The notes under the pieces: model-generated
Seen by the model: only the letters and a program-made list of their open reading frames with translations
What the model was told of the DNA's origin: nothing
The model's database searches: none
Made by a program: the position numbers and the translations under genes
In this document: in pieces, positions 9,149-18,224 of the stretch
Position numbering within the stretch: position 1 is the stretch's first letter
How the letters are laid out: each line of letters starts with the position of its first letter
Assembly (NCBI GenBank): GCA_018672475.1
Contig: JABHFS010000143.1
Location: 30,866 to 94,865 of the forward strand
Length of the DNA: 64,000 nt
Direction: 5' to 3'
Origin: Gemmatimonadota bacterium
GTDB lineage: Bacteria > Latescibacterota > UBA2968 > UBA8231

Positions 9149-10024
9149 TCATTTTTCAAGGGCTGATTCTTCGCCTGTCTCCATCTCCGCTGCCGATTTG
9201 TCCTTTTTAAATCGTATATGTCTAACCGCGTGCATACCAATCCCAAATGGTCCAGATCCCGATTCCCCGGTAAAAGCTTTGTTAACCCGTTCGAAATAGC
9301 TCCTATCGGTCTCGCCCGACAAGCGCACCGTGCTCGCCTCGACCGTCCCCATAACAGTTTTTCCCGTCCAATACGTTGCCGTAATCGGCCTAAATTCTTC
9401 GCCGATCGCGCCGTCCTGGAAATCGATCCGTTCAACCTTCGCCAAGGGTATAAAGCGCTTATTTCGACCTCTAAAAAAATCTAATCTCTGCTTCCCGCGA
9501 AAAAGTAGATCCTCTACTTCAAAGCGTTTGCCTTCCGTGGTTATAATCGAAGCCTTGAGTATTTTATCAGCGGGAGGCAACTCTCCAACGGGATGGCGCA
9601 AAACAATCTCACGGACATCACTGGCGAGAATAGAGAATGGTCCGAGAGTGGTCACCCCGGCAAAGCGGCGACCACTACTGCCACCGCCAACCGCGTCCTG
9701 ATGGGGAGACGAGGAACTACCCGTCTGCATTACCGCCTTTTCTTCGCTACCATTGCGCAACACCAATACGATGCGCTGTTCCTCATCGCCACGCTCCCCC
9801 TCAAAACGCAACCGCGCGACCTTTTCCAGAGGCATTAATTTCCTTTGGTCTTGGATATATATCTCCAAATCCTGTCGCCCCTGAAAGGTGAATTTATCAA
9901 CCTGATGCTGATTCCCATAGCGGTCGATAATCGTCGCCTTGAGCGGTGAAGTTATCGCCCAACTAGCAGATGCCCATAACACCGCCAAGACCACGAACCA
10001 ACTCGATCGTCCTTTACACTCCAT
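9149..10024 (-). CDS. Exported protein with an internal duplication, unknown function
   Basis: 291 residues, with a signal peptide at residues 1-23 (SWFVVLAVLWASASWA). The rest is two copies of one module, residues about 28-144 and 156-273. Each starts LKA-[TS]-I-I, then a G-[NK]-x-x-x-V segment, an F-x-G-[RK]-Q-x-L segment, [ML/FI]-P-L-x-K-V-x-R-[LI]-x-F, and ends with a G-P-F segment and V-R-x-I. A Ser/Gly-rich linker (GSSSSPHQDAVGGGSSGRR) sits inside the first copy. It is the last gene of the nine-gene minus-strand run and follows a lipoprotein gene by 27 bases. I do not recognise the family. A periplasmic or surface location is likely; function cannot be assigned. Confidence 0.75.
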   Translation of the reverse strand: MECKGRSSWFVVLAVLWASASWAITSPLKATIIDRYGNQHQVDKFTFQGRQDLEIYIQDQRKLMPLEKVARLRFEGERGDEEQRIVLVLRNGSEEKAVMQTGSSSSPHQDAVGGGSSGRRFAGVTTLGPFSILASDVREIVLRHPVGELPPADKILKASIITTEGKRFEVEDLLFRGKQRLDFFRGRNKRFIPLAKVERIDFQDGAIGEEFRPITATYWTGKTVMGTVEASTVRLSGETDRSYFERVNKAFTGESGSGPFGIGMHAVRHIRFKKDKSAAEMETGEESALEK

Positions 10025-10051
10025 ATCGCTTGCTCCGTATAAGACTTAAGA

Positions 10052-10756
10052 CTAAGGCTGTCCGGCTTCGGTCCCGCCTTCTCCTGGCTGGGCCGGCGAT
10101 GGTGGGGGGCCGATAAGGATGTTCTGAGTCTGCCCCATGCTCACTTGCACCGGCCTGATTTCATCTAGCCCGGTAGGTGAGTTTTCAATCCGCACTTTGT
10201 ATTCACCCACAGGAACAATAAAATAGCGCACCTCGGTTGAGGTCATACCCCGCCCCAACATGGTCCGCAAATTGTAGTCATAAATAAGGAAAGGTACCTG
10301 GCTACGCCCCTGTGAATCGGAGAAGATGACCTGAAAGCGACCCACCGGAATCGATACATAGACATCCTGTCCCATCACGACTTCGATTTCTTTCTCGACA
10401 CTGTCGTCGATATCCGTATTGACGACAACTAAATATTTGCCAGGATCCAAATCGACGAATTGCGGCATCGAACGGGATCCCGATTCGTAGCCTATCGGCG
10501 AACTTCCCGAGGTGCGCGGCGATTCAGCATGAACCTCTTCACCTGTTTCTTCGTCTATGACATAAAAATTAACCTCGTTAATTCCGCCGGCTTGAATCAG
10601 AAGCCGTCCTTTGCCTTCGGGAATAAGAGGTGGACCATAGCTCCGTCCGCTGCTGCTACTGGTACTGGCACATCCCCCAATAACGGCGAAGATTGCGATC
10701 AAAGCTCCGGTCAAAAGCCACTTGCGCGCTTGGTTATGTCCTCTTCTTAACGCCAT
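10052..10756 (-). CDS. Lipoprotein, unknown function
   Basis: 234 residues. The N-terminus has a positively charged start, a hydrophobic stretch and a lipobox, I-G-G-C, with the lipidated Cys near residue 29, followed by a Ser-rich linker. The mature part is beta-rich: a segment around FVDLDPGKYLVVVNTD resembles the PEGA/carboxypeptidase-regulatory type of small beta-sandwich, but the match is weak. The C-terminus is a short Pro/Gly-rich tail. It lies between the GT39-type glycosyltransferase and the duplicated exported protein, probably in one transcript. Membrane anchoring follows from the lipobox; partner and role are unknown. Confidence 0.75.
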   Translation of the reverse strand: MALRRGHNQARKWLLTGALIAIFAVIGGCASTSSSSGRSYGPPLIPEGKGRLLIQAGGINEVNFYVIDEETGEEVHAESPRTSGSSPIGYESGSRSMPQFVDLDPGKYLVVVNTDIDDSVEKEIEVVMGQDVYVSIPVGRFQVIFSDSQGRSQVPFLIYDYNLRTMLGRGMTSTEVRYFIVPVGEYKVRIENSPTGLDEIRPVQVSMGQTQNILIGPPPSPAQPGEGGTEAGQP

Positions 10757-10869
10757 ACTGCCCTCCTTGGGACTACCTACCGAAAACGGGCTTAAGTGCC
10801 CAATATCAAAGAATCTTACACATACTATATAAAACCCTCAGTATCGCTGTCAACTACCTGCGGGTCACC

Positions 10870-12486
10870 TTACTGTTCCTGTAGGTCTCCTGAAAGTGAT
10901 ACGAGGATGAAGTGTCTGTCATCCCCTCGTTGGCGACTAAGATAACGGGTAAATTCACCCCCGTCGTGCCACTTGCGCGGATAGGCCGAGGGAATGCTCA
11001 CCCCCCTGCGCAACAAATCATTCCACAATGCCTTGTCCCCCATTGCGAAACCACCGGCAATCAGAAAAAAATCTGCACCCGCCGCCGCCAAGCTATCCAG
11101 TCGGGCAGGATTAGATTCGTCGGGCGTGATCTGCCACCCTTTGCGATGGCAGTAATAGAGCAAGGTCGGGCTTTGTGCTCTATGTGGGGCACCGGCGTTT
11201 TCGTCGAGATCGCCTACGACCAGTTTCGCTTCCCGCGGCAATTTGTCATCGACAATACCACCGGTAAAATAGCAACTTTCGTAATACTTGTGCAGGTTGT
11301 TGGGTTGGTCATAATAAGGTCCGATCGCCCAACCGCCATAAACCGCGCTTCCGACAACCAAGATTCCTACCAAAACGACGCGTTGTAAGGGGGTCCAGTT
11401 CCTCGCAATACGGCTCCACCCCCGCTGCGCCCCCCCCACCTCCAAAAGTGCAGCAACCGCCCGGCCGGCCAAAAGTGCCCCGACCGGAACAAAAGGCAGC
11501 TGATAATAATGCAGCTTGCGATTGCCCTCAGGGACGAGAAAGACATAACACAGAAGCCCTCCCAGCCAAACCCATAATACCCACTCCCGCCGTTGGGACG
11601 GCGGTAGCGACAGCCCGAACAAAACCAACAGTGCTCCTATCGGGGTATAGATGCTATGCCAAAACCGCACTAGCATTGTTTGGTAAAAATCTAACCCGAA
11701 CAGGATGCTGCGATCCCATTTATCGTAGCCGTAACGATTCCAAATACCGAATGTCAGCCCCGTATCCTCAAAGAGCAGACTGGCGTGCCAATACCAGAAA
11801 ACCGTAGGTAAAACGGCTGCGATGAAGTAAAGCCAAAGCGAAGGTTTGAGAACGAATCTCCCCCCCCAGCGCTCCCAAGCCAGTGCGACGAGCGGGAAGC
11901 CAAGGTAGAGGGTCGGGATTTTAACGAGGAAGCACAACGCGGCTAACCACACTGCCAAGACAAAGTCCCACCGAGTACCGGTATCAATCCACCGCGCAAA
12001 AGCCCATAGCGCCGCCACGCTTAAGAAGATCATCAGCGCCTCGGGCATAAAGGTGCGGCCGTAATAAACACTCAAGGGGAAAAGCAGATAGAATAAGGAC
12101 CCGAATAGCGCACTCCGCGCACTCAGTCCGAGTCGCAACGCTAACAAGTAAAGCAGCGCTCCCGCCGCCGTCGAACACAGCGCCGCAACCAAGCGGCCAA
12201 CCCATTCGTAGGCCCCTCCAACAACCGAGTAAAGCAAGCCGACGACAAATGGATAGAGGGGGAAATTTGACTCTACGAAACCGGAGGAAGTCCCCCTCCA
12301 GTCAACGCGTGGATGAAATAGAGTATATCCTTCTTCGTAATAATTGCGCGCAATCGCAGCCGTGTCCGTTTGCCGCCAGGCCTGCTTGTCAATCAGAGGC
12401 TCCATTAGGCCGAACAACCGCAATGACAATCCCAGGAGCAGGACAATCCAGAGCCAGGAAGCACCGGAAACCTCTTTGACCCTCAT
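10870..12486 (-). CDS. GT39/ArnT-type polytopic membrane glycosyltransferase
   Basis: 538 residues with many hydrophobic segments in the first 400 and a soluble C-terminal region. Near residues 30-45, EPLIDKQAWRQTDTA provides the acidic residues (D33, D41) that in GT-C enzymes of the PMT/ArnT class sit in the first extracytoplasmic loop. Such enzymes transfer a sugar from a polyprenyl-phosphate carrier to protein or lipid A on the periplasmic side. The ATG at 12486 is 4 bases after the stop of the PD40 lipoprotein gene, which indicates translational coupling. In this run of envelope genes it may glycosylate the neighbouring lipoproteins or a surface glycan. The acceptor is unknown. Confidence 0.75.
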   Translation of the reverse strand: MRVKEVSGASWLWIVLLLGLSLRLFGLMEPLIDKQAWRQTDTAAIARNYYEEGYTLFHPRVDWRGTSSGFVESNFPLYPFVVGLLYSVVGGAYEWVGRLVAALCSTAAGALLYLLALRLGLSARSALFGSLFYLLFPLSVYYGRTFMPEALMIFLSVAALWAFARWIDTGTRWDFVLAVWLAALCFLVKIPTLYLGFPLVALAWERWGGRFVLKPSLWLYFIAAVLPTVFWYWHASLLFEDTGLTFGIWNRYGYDKWDRSILFGLDFYQTMLVRFWHSIYTPIGALLVLFGLSLPPSQRREWVLWVWLGGLLCYVFLVPEGNRKLHYYQLPFVPVGALLAGRAVAALLEVGGAQRGWSRIARNWTPLQRVVLVGILVVGSAVYGGWAIGPYYDQPNNLHKYYESCYFTGGIVDDKLPREAKLVVGDLDENAGAPHRAQSPTLLYYCHRKGWQITPDESNPARLDSLAAAGADFFLIAGGFAMGDKALWNDLLRRGVSIPSAYPRKWHDGGEFTRYLSRQRGDDRHFILVSLSGDLQEQ

Positions 12487-12490
12487 AAAT

Positions 12491-13666
12491 CTAGAAGGAG
12501 CGCCAGCTCGGCGACATATCGTCGCGATCGTTGTTATCGGTCAGGTTCGTCGGCGGCGAACGCGGCGTATCCAGTTCATCCAAATCAAAGCCATTGGTTC
12601 CGACGACATAAATATCGTAATCATCGTCGCCCATTTTACCCGTATAAGCCAATCCTTTGCCATCCGGCGACCAGACTGTTTCCTGCTCATACGTTTTCTC
12701 CGCGATCGAGATCCTGGTCTTCGCCTCGCCATTGGCCAGCATGATCATCAATTCTTGACCACCATACGCCTCCGAATTATACGCCAGGCGGTCCCCCTTC
12801 GGCGACCACGACGCAAACCAGTCGAATTTGCGCCGATTGTCTGTGAGACGAACCATATTGGAACCGTCGAGGTCGATAAGATAAATCTCATCGTTATCGT
12901 GGAAGGCCGAAGAGGTAAAGGCGATACGACGGCCATCGGGCGAGAACGCCGGCTCACGTCCCTTAACTAGCTTGCGCGGATTGGCTCCGTCGATATCGAT
13001 CAACCAGATCGCCACATCGCCGTCGCGCTGGCTGACAAAGGCAATCGTCTGTCCATCTGGCGAAAAAGCGCCGCGCTGGTCGCGTTCAGGATGCTCTGTC
13101 AATCGTGCAACATTAGACCCATCGGCATCCATCGTATAGATATCGATATTCGTCATCACATCGCCACGAGTAAAAAGAATCTTTTTACCATCAGCCGACC
13201 AGGCCGGGTGCTGCTCGAAATCGCGTGTATCGGTCAATTGCTGAGGGTCGCTACCATCGGCCTTGATCGTGAATAGGTCCCAATTGCGGACATTTTTCTT
13301 AGTCGAGGTATAGAGAATAGTCCCCGTGCGTTTGAAACCGGCATTACTGCCTGTGGGAACATCAAAAACAACCTTGTATTCACCCACCCCCGATATCGGC
13401 GGTGCTTCCAACTCTAAAACCTGGGTCTCCAGGTAATCACCCGCTGAGACATTGACCACATAAGACCCACTGCCTAGATCTATCTTGCTCTCGGGTTGCG
13501 GAAAAGTGAACGTTCCGGCCTTGACCAAACGGTTGAATTTGTATTCTACATCATTGGCGTCAAGACGCACCAACTGGCCGTCTCCGCCCCGGATTTCGAC
13601 CGTGACCTGATTGGAGCCGCAACCAACGATCGAGATGGCTAATGCCAATATAGCTAAGTTAAACAT
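12491..13666 (-). CDS. PD40/TolB-like beta-propeller lipoprotein
   Basis: About 391 residues from the ATG at 13666, which is chosen over an ATG six codons upstream because GGAGGGAG sits 6 bases before it. The N-terminus (MFNLAILALAISIVGC) is a lipoprotein signal with the lipobox I-V-G-C. After about 110 residues of beta-rich sequence come repeated WSADGKKI, FSPDGQTI, FSPDGRRI, WSPKGDRL and WSPDGKGL motifs alternating with I-x-x-M-D-A-D-G-S-N type strands. These are PD40 repeats of a TolB-like six-bladed propeller. TolB-like propellers mediate protein contacts in the envelope. It is followed at 4 bases by the membrane glycosyltransferase gene. Confidence 0.85.
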   Translation of the reverse strand: MFNLAILALAISIVGCGSNQVTVEIRGGDGQLVRLDANDVEYKFNRLVKAGTFTFPQPESKIDLGSGSYVVNVSAGDYLETQVLELEAPPISGVGEYKVVFDVPTGSNAGFKRTGTILYTSTKKNVRNWDLFTIKADGSDPQQLTDTRDFEQHPAWSADGKKILFTRGDVMTNIDIYTMDADGSNVARLTEHPERDQRGAFSPDGQTIAFVSQRDGDVAIWLIDIDGANPRKLVKGREPAFSPDGRRIAFTSSAFHDNDEIYLIDLDGSNMVRLTDNRRKFDWFASWSPKGDRLAYNSEAYGGQELMIMLANGEAKTRISIAEKTYEQETVWSPDGKGLAYTGKMGDDDYDIYVVGTNGFDLDELDTPRSPPTNLTDNNDRDDMSPSWRSF

Positions 13667-13703
13667 GCACTCCCTCCACAGCATAATTTTTGCTTATACA
13701 GCC

Positions 13704-14384
13704 CTATTGAGACAGGCCGCTGAGTATCCGCAAACGATCATCCAAATAATCCATCACCCCGCTGACATCGGCGAATTCATCAGCGTAGAACGGTTCATCA
13801 ACGCGAAAATAGGCTCGAGCCTTCGGCCGAGCATAACTCTCATACTCCATGCCGATCGGAATCAGGGGCACTCGTATTCCCAACTGCTGCTCCACCTTCA
13901 CCACGTGCTCAATAATTTCTTTCTGCAGCAACCCCATCTCACCCTGAATTCGCATCCCCTCCGGATGAGATATGACGACTTCCCCATGACTATAAAGCCC
14001 GCTCAAATAGTCCTGCATATTCTGATTCGCCGCGCGGGCCCGGGCAATTTCACGGCGGCGTTCCTCCCGATCGGCGATGCGCCTTATATCTTTGGGCCGT
14101 ACCACTCTGAGCCCCCCGAGCCGCTCTATAAATCCCCATAACCCGGCCTTCATTACATAAGTAGCATACCGCCCTGTAATCCGGCGCAACAACACCCCTT
14201 CAAGTAGGATATCGCGATAGGCATGATGTTTAGGTAAAAGTAAAGCGGCCCCCTCCTGCGGCAGATTGTGCGCACCTTCGATTACAATCCGATGGTACCA
14301 CACCCCACAAGCGCCGAGCGCAACAACACAACGGGCTAGAGCATCTATCCGCTTCAGGGAAAAGTCGGTGGAGGTTTCAGACAT
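13704..14384 (-). CDS. 1-acylglycerol-3-phosphate acyltransferase family protein
   Basis: 226 residues. The catalytic H-x4-D motif of PlsC-type acyltransferases is present as HHAYRD around residue 53, following LLPKH. A further acyltransferase motif, S-H-P-E-G-M-R, lies around residues 138-144, matching the usual x-P-E-G-x-R/T substrate-binding block. The family transfers an acyl chain to lysophospholipids or related alcohols at the inner membrane face. The protein has no obvious signal peptide but a short hydrophobic N-terminal segment. It lies 37 bases upstream of the PD40 lipoprotein gene. The exact acceptor cannot be told from sequence. Confidence 0.8.
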   Translation of the reverse strand: MSETSTDFSLKRIDALARCVVALGACGVWYHRIVIEGAHNLPQEGAALLLPKHHAYRDILLEGVLLRRITGRYATYVMKAGLWGFIERLGGLRVVRPKDIRRIADREERRREIARARAANQNMQDYLSGLYSHGEVVISHPEGMRIQGEMGLLQKEIIEHVVKVEQQLGIRVPLIPIGMEYESYARPKARAYFRVDEPFYADEFADVSGVMDYLDDRLRILSGLSQ

Positions 14385-14488
14385 GGATTCACAACGGGAA
14401 AGCGCCTGGGCGTAAAAGACTTAGATCGCGCGAACTGGAGCTATAAAATAAGCCTCAACATCCAGTATCGCCAACATGGTTACCCAAA

Positions 14489-14938
14489 CTAGTCAAAGAG
14501 GTCTTTTATTTTTGCCCAGGTTTTCACCTCCACATCCGTGGGAATGGCGAAAGCTTGATCCATACGGCGACCAACCCCAGCCTTGAGCATACGACCAGCT
14601 CCATCGACTATGGCAAAGAAATCCCCGTCGACGAGCAATCGCGTCCTGATATATTCGGGCAGTTCCGCTTTGGCAGCAGTAGACGCCTTGAGCGGTATGA
14701 CACCGTCCGCAAATCGAACATCAGCGCCTCGAACAACAACCACCAGTTCCAACTCTGTTGCGTCTTCTCGAAAACGCTGCTGCAAAGATACCGCCCGCAG
14801 TCGTTCCTCAACCTGATCAGAGGAAAAAAGGTAATAGAGCCGCGCGCCACCGGCCGACAACCCATCGCCGTTAACGGGCCAAGGCGTCACAAACAGAACC
14901 AGCGCAAATATCATCGCAACCATTAGTTTATTCCACAT
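14489..14938 (-). CDS. Small exported protein, unknown function
   Basis: 149 residues. Residues 1-24 (MWNKLMVAMIFALVLFVTPWPVNG) form a signal peptide. The remainder is alpha/beta with a charged helix (SSDQVEERLRAVSLQQRFRE) and a beta-rich half, and contains no Cys or catalytic signature I recognise. The gene lies 12 bases after the FlgT-like envelope gene and about 100 bases before the acyltransferase gene, all on the minus strand, which places it in an envelope operon. Function unknown. Confidence 0.7.
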   Translation of the reverse strand: MWNKLMVAMIFALVLFVTPWPVNGDGLSAGGARLYYLFSSDQVEERLRAVSLQQRFREDATELELVVVVRGADVRFADGVIPLKASTAAKAELPEYIRTRLLVDGDFFAIVDGAGRMLKAGVGRRMDQAFAIPTDVEVKTWAKIKDLFD

Positions 14939-14950
14939 TGAGAACTCTCC

Positions 14951-16024
14951 CTACTCCGCACGAATCCCAAAGTCCTTCTCCACGATATCTTCCCCTTCGA
15001 GAATACGGACCAATGACAGATGGTCGCTGAGCACCTGTTCAACCTGCACGACGCCAACCCTGCGCGACAACGCCTTGCCCAGGACCTCATCGGTATCCGG
15101 ATCTTTTAATTCCCGGCCTTTGTCCCAAACTCCGTATTTATAGCCATTCTGCACCGAGTCGACCAAACCGACATTGATATAGGCGCGACTCCCGTCAATA
15201 TCTATAAGCTTCGGCTCAGAGACCTTGAGAGCGGCCGGGGGCTGAATAAGGCTGTCGAGCCCTACCGCCAAGACGTCGAGGCATTTGCCCACCGACTTGC
15301 CCAGCAACGTCTGGTGAAATTCGTCGCTGCCCCACTCCATCTGTCCTAGAAGAAAGTATTCTTTCTCCAAAGGCACATAGGCCGCCGGATTCGTAATGCC
15401 GTAGCGCTTGCTGTCTTCCACGACCTCGCGTTCGACCTCGCCGATCAGTTCCCCGTCGATAATCTTGTAGGGGAATAACTGAACAATGGTCAGCCCCTGG
15501 TAACTGCGATAACCGCCGATCGGCACCGTCGCACGAAAGCGTTTCATACTCATCTCGTCGATCTGTCCCATGACGACATAGTCGGCACCCAACTCACGCC
15601 CAATCGCCATCGCGTGCTTGGGATCGATCTTTCCCTTGAGCTCCTTCTTCTTCAACCGTACCAATGCTGAATCAATGGAGATCGTGCGGAAAAAGGGACT
15701 TCCGCGCAGCGAGTCGGCTAGACCACGCGGCACTTCGGAATATATATTCCATTCGCCTTTGTAATTTGATTTATCGCGGAAAGGCACAAAGAGCAGGAGC
15801 TGTTTCAGCGCCTCTTCATTGGCGCTGTCGAGGACCGGCTGCGCCAACGAGACGCTTTCTTCCTTCTCCTCCTTCTCCTCCTTCTCCTCCTTCTCCTCCT
15901 TCTCTTCCGTCTCTCCCTCCAGCCCCATAATCGGCATCGCCGCAAATGCACCCACAGCCATTGAGCAGACCGCTACCGCCACAGCCAAGACCATCCTTGA
16001 AAACCATCGATCCAAATCGCGCAT
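14951..16024 (-). CDS. Exported FlgT/CsgG-like envelope protein with Glu-Glu-Lys tract
   Basis: 357 residues with a signal peptide or N-terminal anchor (residues 10-29). A low-complexity tract of EEK units (about residues 38-55) follows. The middle part, with IGRELGADYVVMGQIDEM, resembles the CsgG/LpoB/FlgT-type periplasmic fold, in which a G-A-D-x-V-x-x-G strand is typical. The C-terminal 100 residues (VGLVDSVQNGYKYGVWDKG, then LKDPDTDEVLGK) resemble the FlgT C-terminal domain. The ATG at 16024 shares TAATG with the stop of larA. No flagellar genes are in the window, so a general envelope or assembly role is more likely. This is distant pattern recognition. Confidence 0.65.
   Translation of the reverse strand: MRDLDRWFSRMVLAVAVAVCSMAVGAFAAMPIMGLEGETEEKEEKEEKEEKEEKEESVSLAQPVLDSANEEALKQLLLFVPFRDKSNYKGEWNIYSEVPRGLADSLRGSPFFRTISIDSALVRLKKKELKGKIDPKHAMAIGRELGADYVVMGQIDEMSMKRFRATVPIGGYRSYQGLTIVQLFPYKIIDGELIGEVEREVVEDSKRYGITNPAAYVPLEKEYFLLGQMEWGSDEFHQTLLGKSVGKCLDVLAVGLDSLIQPPAALKVSEPKLIDIDGSRAYINVGLVDSVQNGYKYGVWDKGRELKDPDTDEVLGKALSRRVGVVQVEQVLSDHLSLVRILEGEDIVEKDFGIRAE
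15859..15907 (-). repeat. 9-nt microsatellite encoding Glu-Glu-Lys units
   Basis: About five tandem copies of a 9-base purine-rich unit (CTCCTTCTC on the plus strand) inside the coding sequence of the FlgT-like protein. As the unit is a multiple of 3, slippage would change the length of the charged linker without breaking the frame. Confidence 0.8.
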
Positions 16025-17298
16025 TAGTGCGCTCCTCTAATTTGCGTAAGCACATAAGGCCCCTTTGGCACGACAGCTACACGCGCGCCAGCCCCGTGCC
16101 GCGCCAGTGCTGCAGCCAATCCCTCTTCGACCGAAGGCACGACGTTGACCCAAAGGTTGTCGCGCTGATCCGGGGCAATCCCTTCGGAATAGACCATTAC
16201 TTCGGCCTTGTCGAGCACCTTGCACAACTCTTGCAACTGCCATTGGTCGACGGCAAAAAAATCCGGATCTTCAAGACAGGCAGCAAATTCGGTGGGCCCA
16301 GGCGTATTCAGCAGCATCTCCTGGAATTCGGGGCCGCCCAACCCCTCAGAGCAGCGAGCCGCGATAAGTATCGTGCCACCTTCTTTGACAATGGGCAACG
16401 CAGCAGTCAGCCCCTTGACGGCTTGGTAAAAAGTCAAATCCAACGGCAACCCGGCGCTGCTGGTGACGACGATATCAACGGGCTCGTCGATAAACGCGCC
16501 GTTTTGGCCTTCGACAAAGCGGACCCCCTCCGCATGGGCCTTTTCCAGGTCGCCACAGAAAATACCAGTAATTTGCCGTTGATCGTTCATCGCCACGTTA
16601 AGCGTAAAATCAACACCAGCCCGCTGGGCCACTTCAAGCGCTTGGCGGTGGAATGGATTGCCCTCGATTTGCCCCTCGCGAGCATTGGGGTGCCCGAGCA
16701 ATTTAGGGCCGTGCAGGACCCGCATCGTATCGACCCCCATCAACCCCGGGCAGATTGCCTTTCGGCCGCCCGAATACCCGGCCATGAGGTGTGGTTCAAT
16801 CAAGGAAGTCGCGATTTTTAAATCGGCCTCGACATAGAGCGTATCGATCCAGATCGGTGCACCACCCGAGGTCTCCCCCAAATAGGTCAGGGTCTCCCGC
16901 TCCCGGGCCATGTGATTGACAATGCGATAATCGCGCGCAATCTCAGTACCGACCAACTGCAGCAATTCCTCACCCTCATTCGGCCGATGCAAGCCCGTGC
17001 CGACCAGGATAGTGATATTCTCGCGGGCTATGCCCTCCTCTTCAAGGATGCGCAGCATCGGGGGCAGAATAACGGAGTTGGGAACGGGACGGGTTATATC
17101 GGCGATTACCACACAGGCATTCTTGCGCCCCTTGGCCAGCTGGCGCAAACCCGCAGTCCCCATCGGATGTGCTATCGCCTCGTCGAGGCGTTCCTCGATC
17201 CTGTCGAGTCCAGCACCGGCAGCCATCTGCAATACCTGGGCCGATTCGGGAACTTCAATTTCTAGGCCGTCGCGACCGTAGTCGATTTTGAGCTTCAT
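16024..17298 (-). CDS. larA: Nickel-dependent lactate racemase family protein
   Basis: 424 residues, the usual LarA length. It interconverts D- and L-lactate (or a related 2-hydroxy acid) with the nickel-pincer nucleotide cofactor. The cofactor and catalytic residues of the Lactobacillus plantarum enzyme (H108, H174, K184, H200) are matched with a constant offset of four: H104 in GTGLHRP, H170 and K180 in EPHLMAGYSGGRKAICPG, and H196 in VLHGP. The ATG at 17298 overlaps the galU stop in ATGA, so translation is probably coupled. larB, for the first cofactor-synthesis step, is at 43092-43853; larC and larE are not in the window. LarA paralogues with other 2-hydroxyacid substrates are common, so the substrate is uncertain. 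Confidence 0.85.
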   Translation of the reverse strand: MKLKIDYGRDGLEIEVPESAQVLQMAAGAGLDRIEERLDEAIAHPMGTAGLRQLAKGRKNACVVIADITRPVPNSVILPPMLRILEEEGIARENITILVGTGLHRPNEGEELLQLVGTEIARDYRIVNHMARERETLTYLGETSGGAPIWIDTLYVEADLKIATSLIEPHLMAGYSGGRKAICPGLMGVDTMRVLHGPKLLGHPNAREGQIEGNPFHRQALEVAQRAGVDFTLNVAMNDQRQITGIFCGDLEKAHAEGVRFVEGQNGAFIDEPVDIVVTSSAGLPLDLTFYQAVKGLTAALPIVKEGGTILIAARCSEGLGGPEFQEMLLNTPGPTEFAACLEDPDFFAVDQWQLQELCKVLDKAEVMVYSEGIAPDQRDNLWVNVVPSVEEGLAAALARHGAGARVAVVPKGPYVLTQIRGAH

Positions 17299-18173
17299 AG
17301 GTCTGCCAACTTATCCTGGAGATAGGAACGAAAAGCCTCGCCGAATTCCGGATCGGCCAAGGCGAAATCGGCGAAAGCCCGATAATATGTCAAAGGAGTG
17401 CCGATATCGTAACGCATCTCGTCCGGTTTAAGACGCACGCAACGCACTTTAGCTCCCCGCTGCAGCAGAATGCGTATCGCATCGGTCAACCAAAGCTCGC
17501 CGCCGATCCCGGGTTTGATCGCATCGATCGCGTCGAATATTTCCGGGGTAAACACATAGCGAGCCGCCACCGCAAGACAGCTCGGCGCATCCTCTACCGC
17601 GGGTTTTTCAACGATGTCGGCAATCGCAAAATCCCCACTGGCTTCGCCTTCGGCAGGTGCAACAACCCCGTAGCGATAGGTCTCTTCGCGTGGGACTTCC
17701 CAGACGCCGATCGTGGCAGCCGCTCCGTGTTCGACATGCGACTGGATCATCCGCTCGACAACACCGGGCATCTCGGGCGAGTGAATGATCGTATCGCCAA
17801 AAGCTACCACAAAGGACTCGTCACCGACGAATTCTCTCGCCATGCGCACCGCATCGGCGTTGCCCAACGGGCGCCGTTGCCTGGCATAGTAGAACTCGAT
17901 CCCTTCGGCTTCGTAGTCCACCTCGCCGATCGACTTATCGACCAGGTGGGCTGCCAACTCGGGATCGTCGTCGAAATGGTCTTCAATCGACCGTTTTTTG
18001 CGACCGGTTATAAACAAAAATCGATCCAAACTCTGTGCGATCATTTCCTCAACGACATATTGCACAACCGGCTTATAACCGACGGGCAACATCTCCTTCG
18101 GCTGAGCCTTGGTCGCTGGCAATAAACGAGTACCCATACCGGCTACGGGAAAAACAGCTTTGCGAATCTGCAC
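17295..18173 (-). CDS. galU: UTP-glucose-1-phosphate uridylyltransferase
   Basis: 292 residues. It makes UDP-glucose from UTP and glucose 1-phosphate, a precursor for envelope polysaccharides. The nucleotidyltransferase signature is at the N-terminus: FPVAGMGTRLLPATKAQPKE, with the catalytic Lys in the PKEMLP motif. Further GalU motifs are FITGRKKRSIEDHFD, FAFGDTIIHSP-like and VEKP. The start is GTG at 18173; its ribosome-binding site is weak (AGG about 12 bases upstream). It heads the long minus-strand run and overlaps larA by 4 bases. A promoter candidate lies at 18225-18253. Confidence 0.9.
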   Translation of the reverse strand: MQIRKAVFPVAGMGTRLLPATKAQPKEMLPVGYKPVVQYVVEEMIAQSLDRFLFITGRKKRSIEDHFDDDPELAAHLVDKSIGEVDYEAEGIEFYYARQRRPLGNADAVRMAREFVGDESFVVAFGDTIIHSPEMPGVVERMIQSHVEHGAAATIGVWEVPREETYRYGVVAPAEGEASGDFAIADIVEKPAVEDAPSCLAVAARYVFTPEIFDAIDAIKPGIGGELWLTDAIRILLQRGAKVRCVRLKPDEMRYDIGTPLTYYRAFADFALADPEFGEAFRSYLQDKLADL

Positions 18174-18224
18174 GTATTATTTCAACCTAATGAGAATAAA
18201 GGACATAGAATAAAATGACGATAA

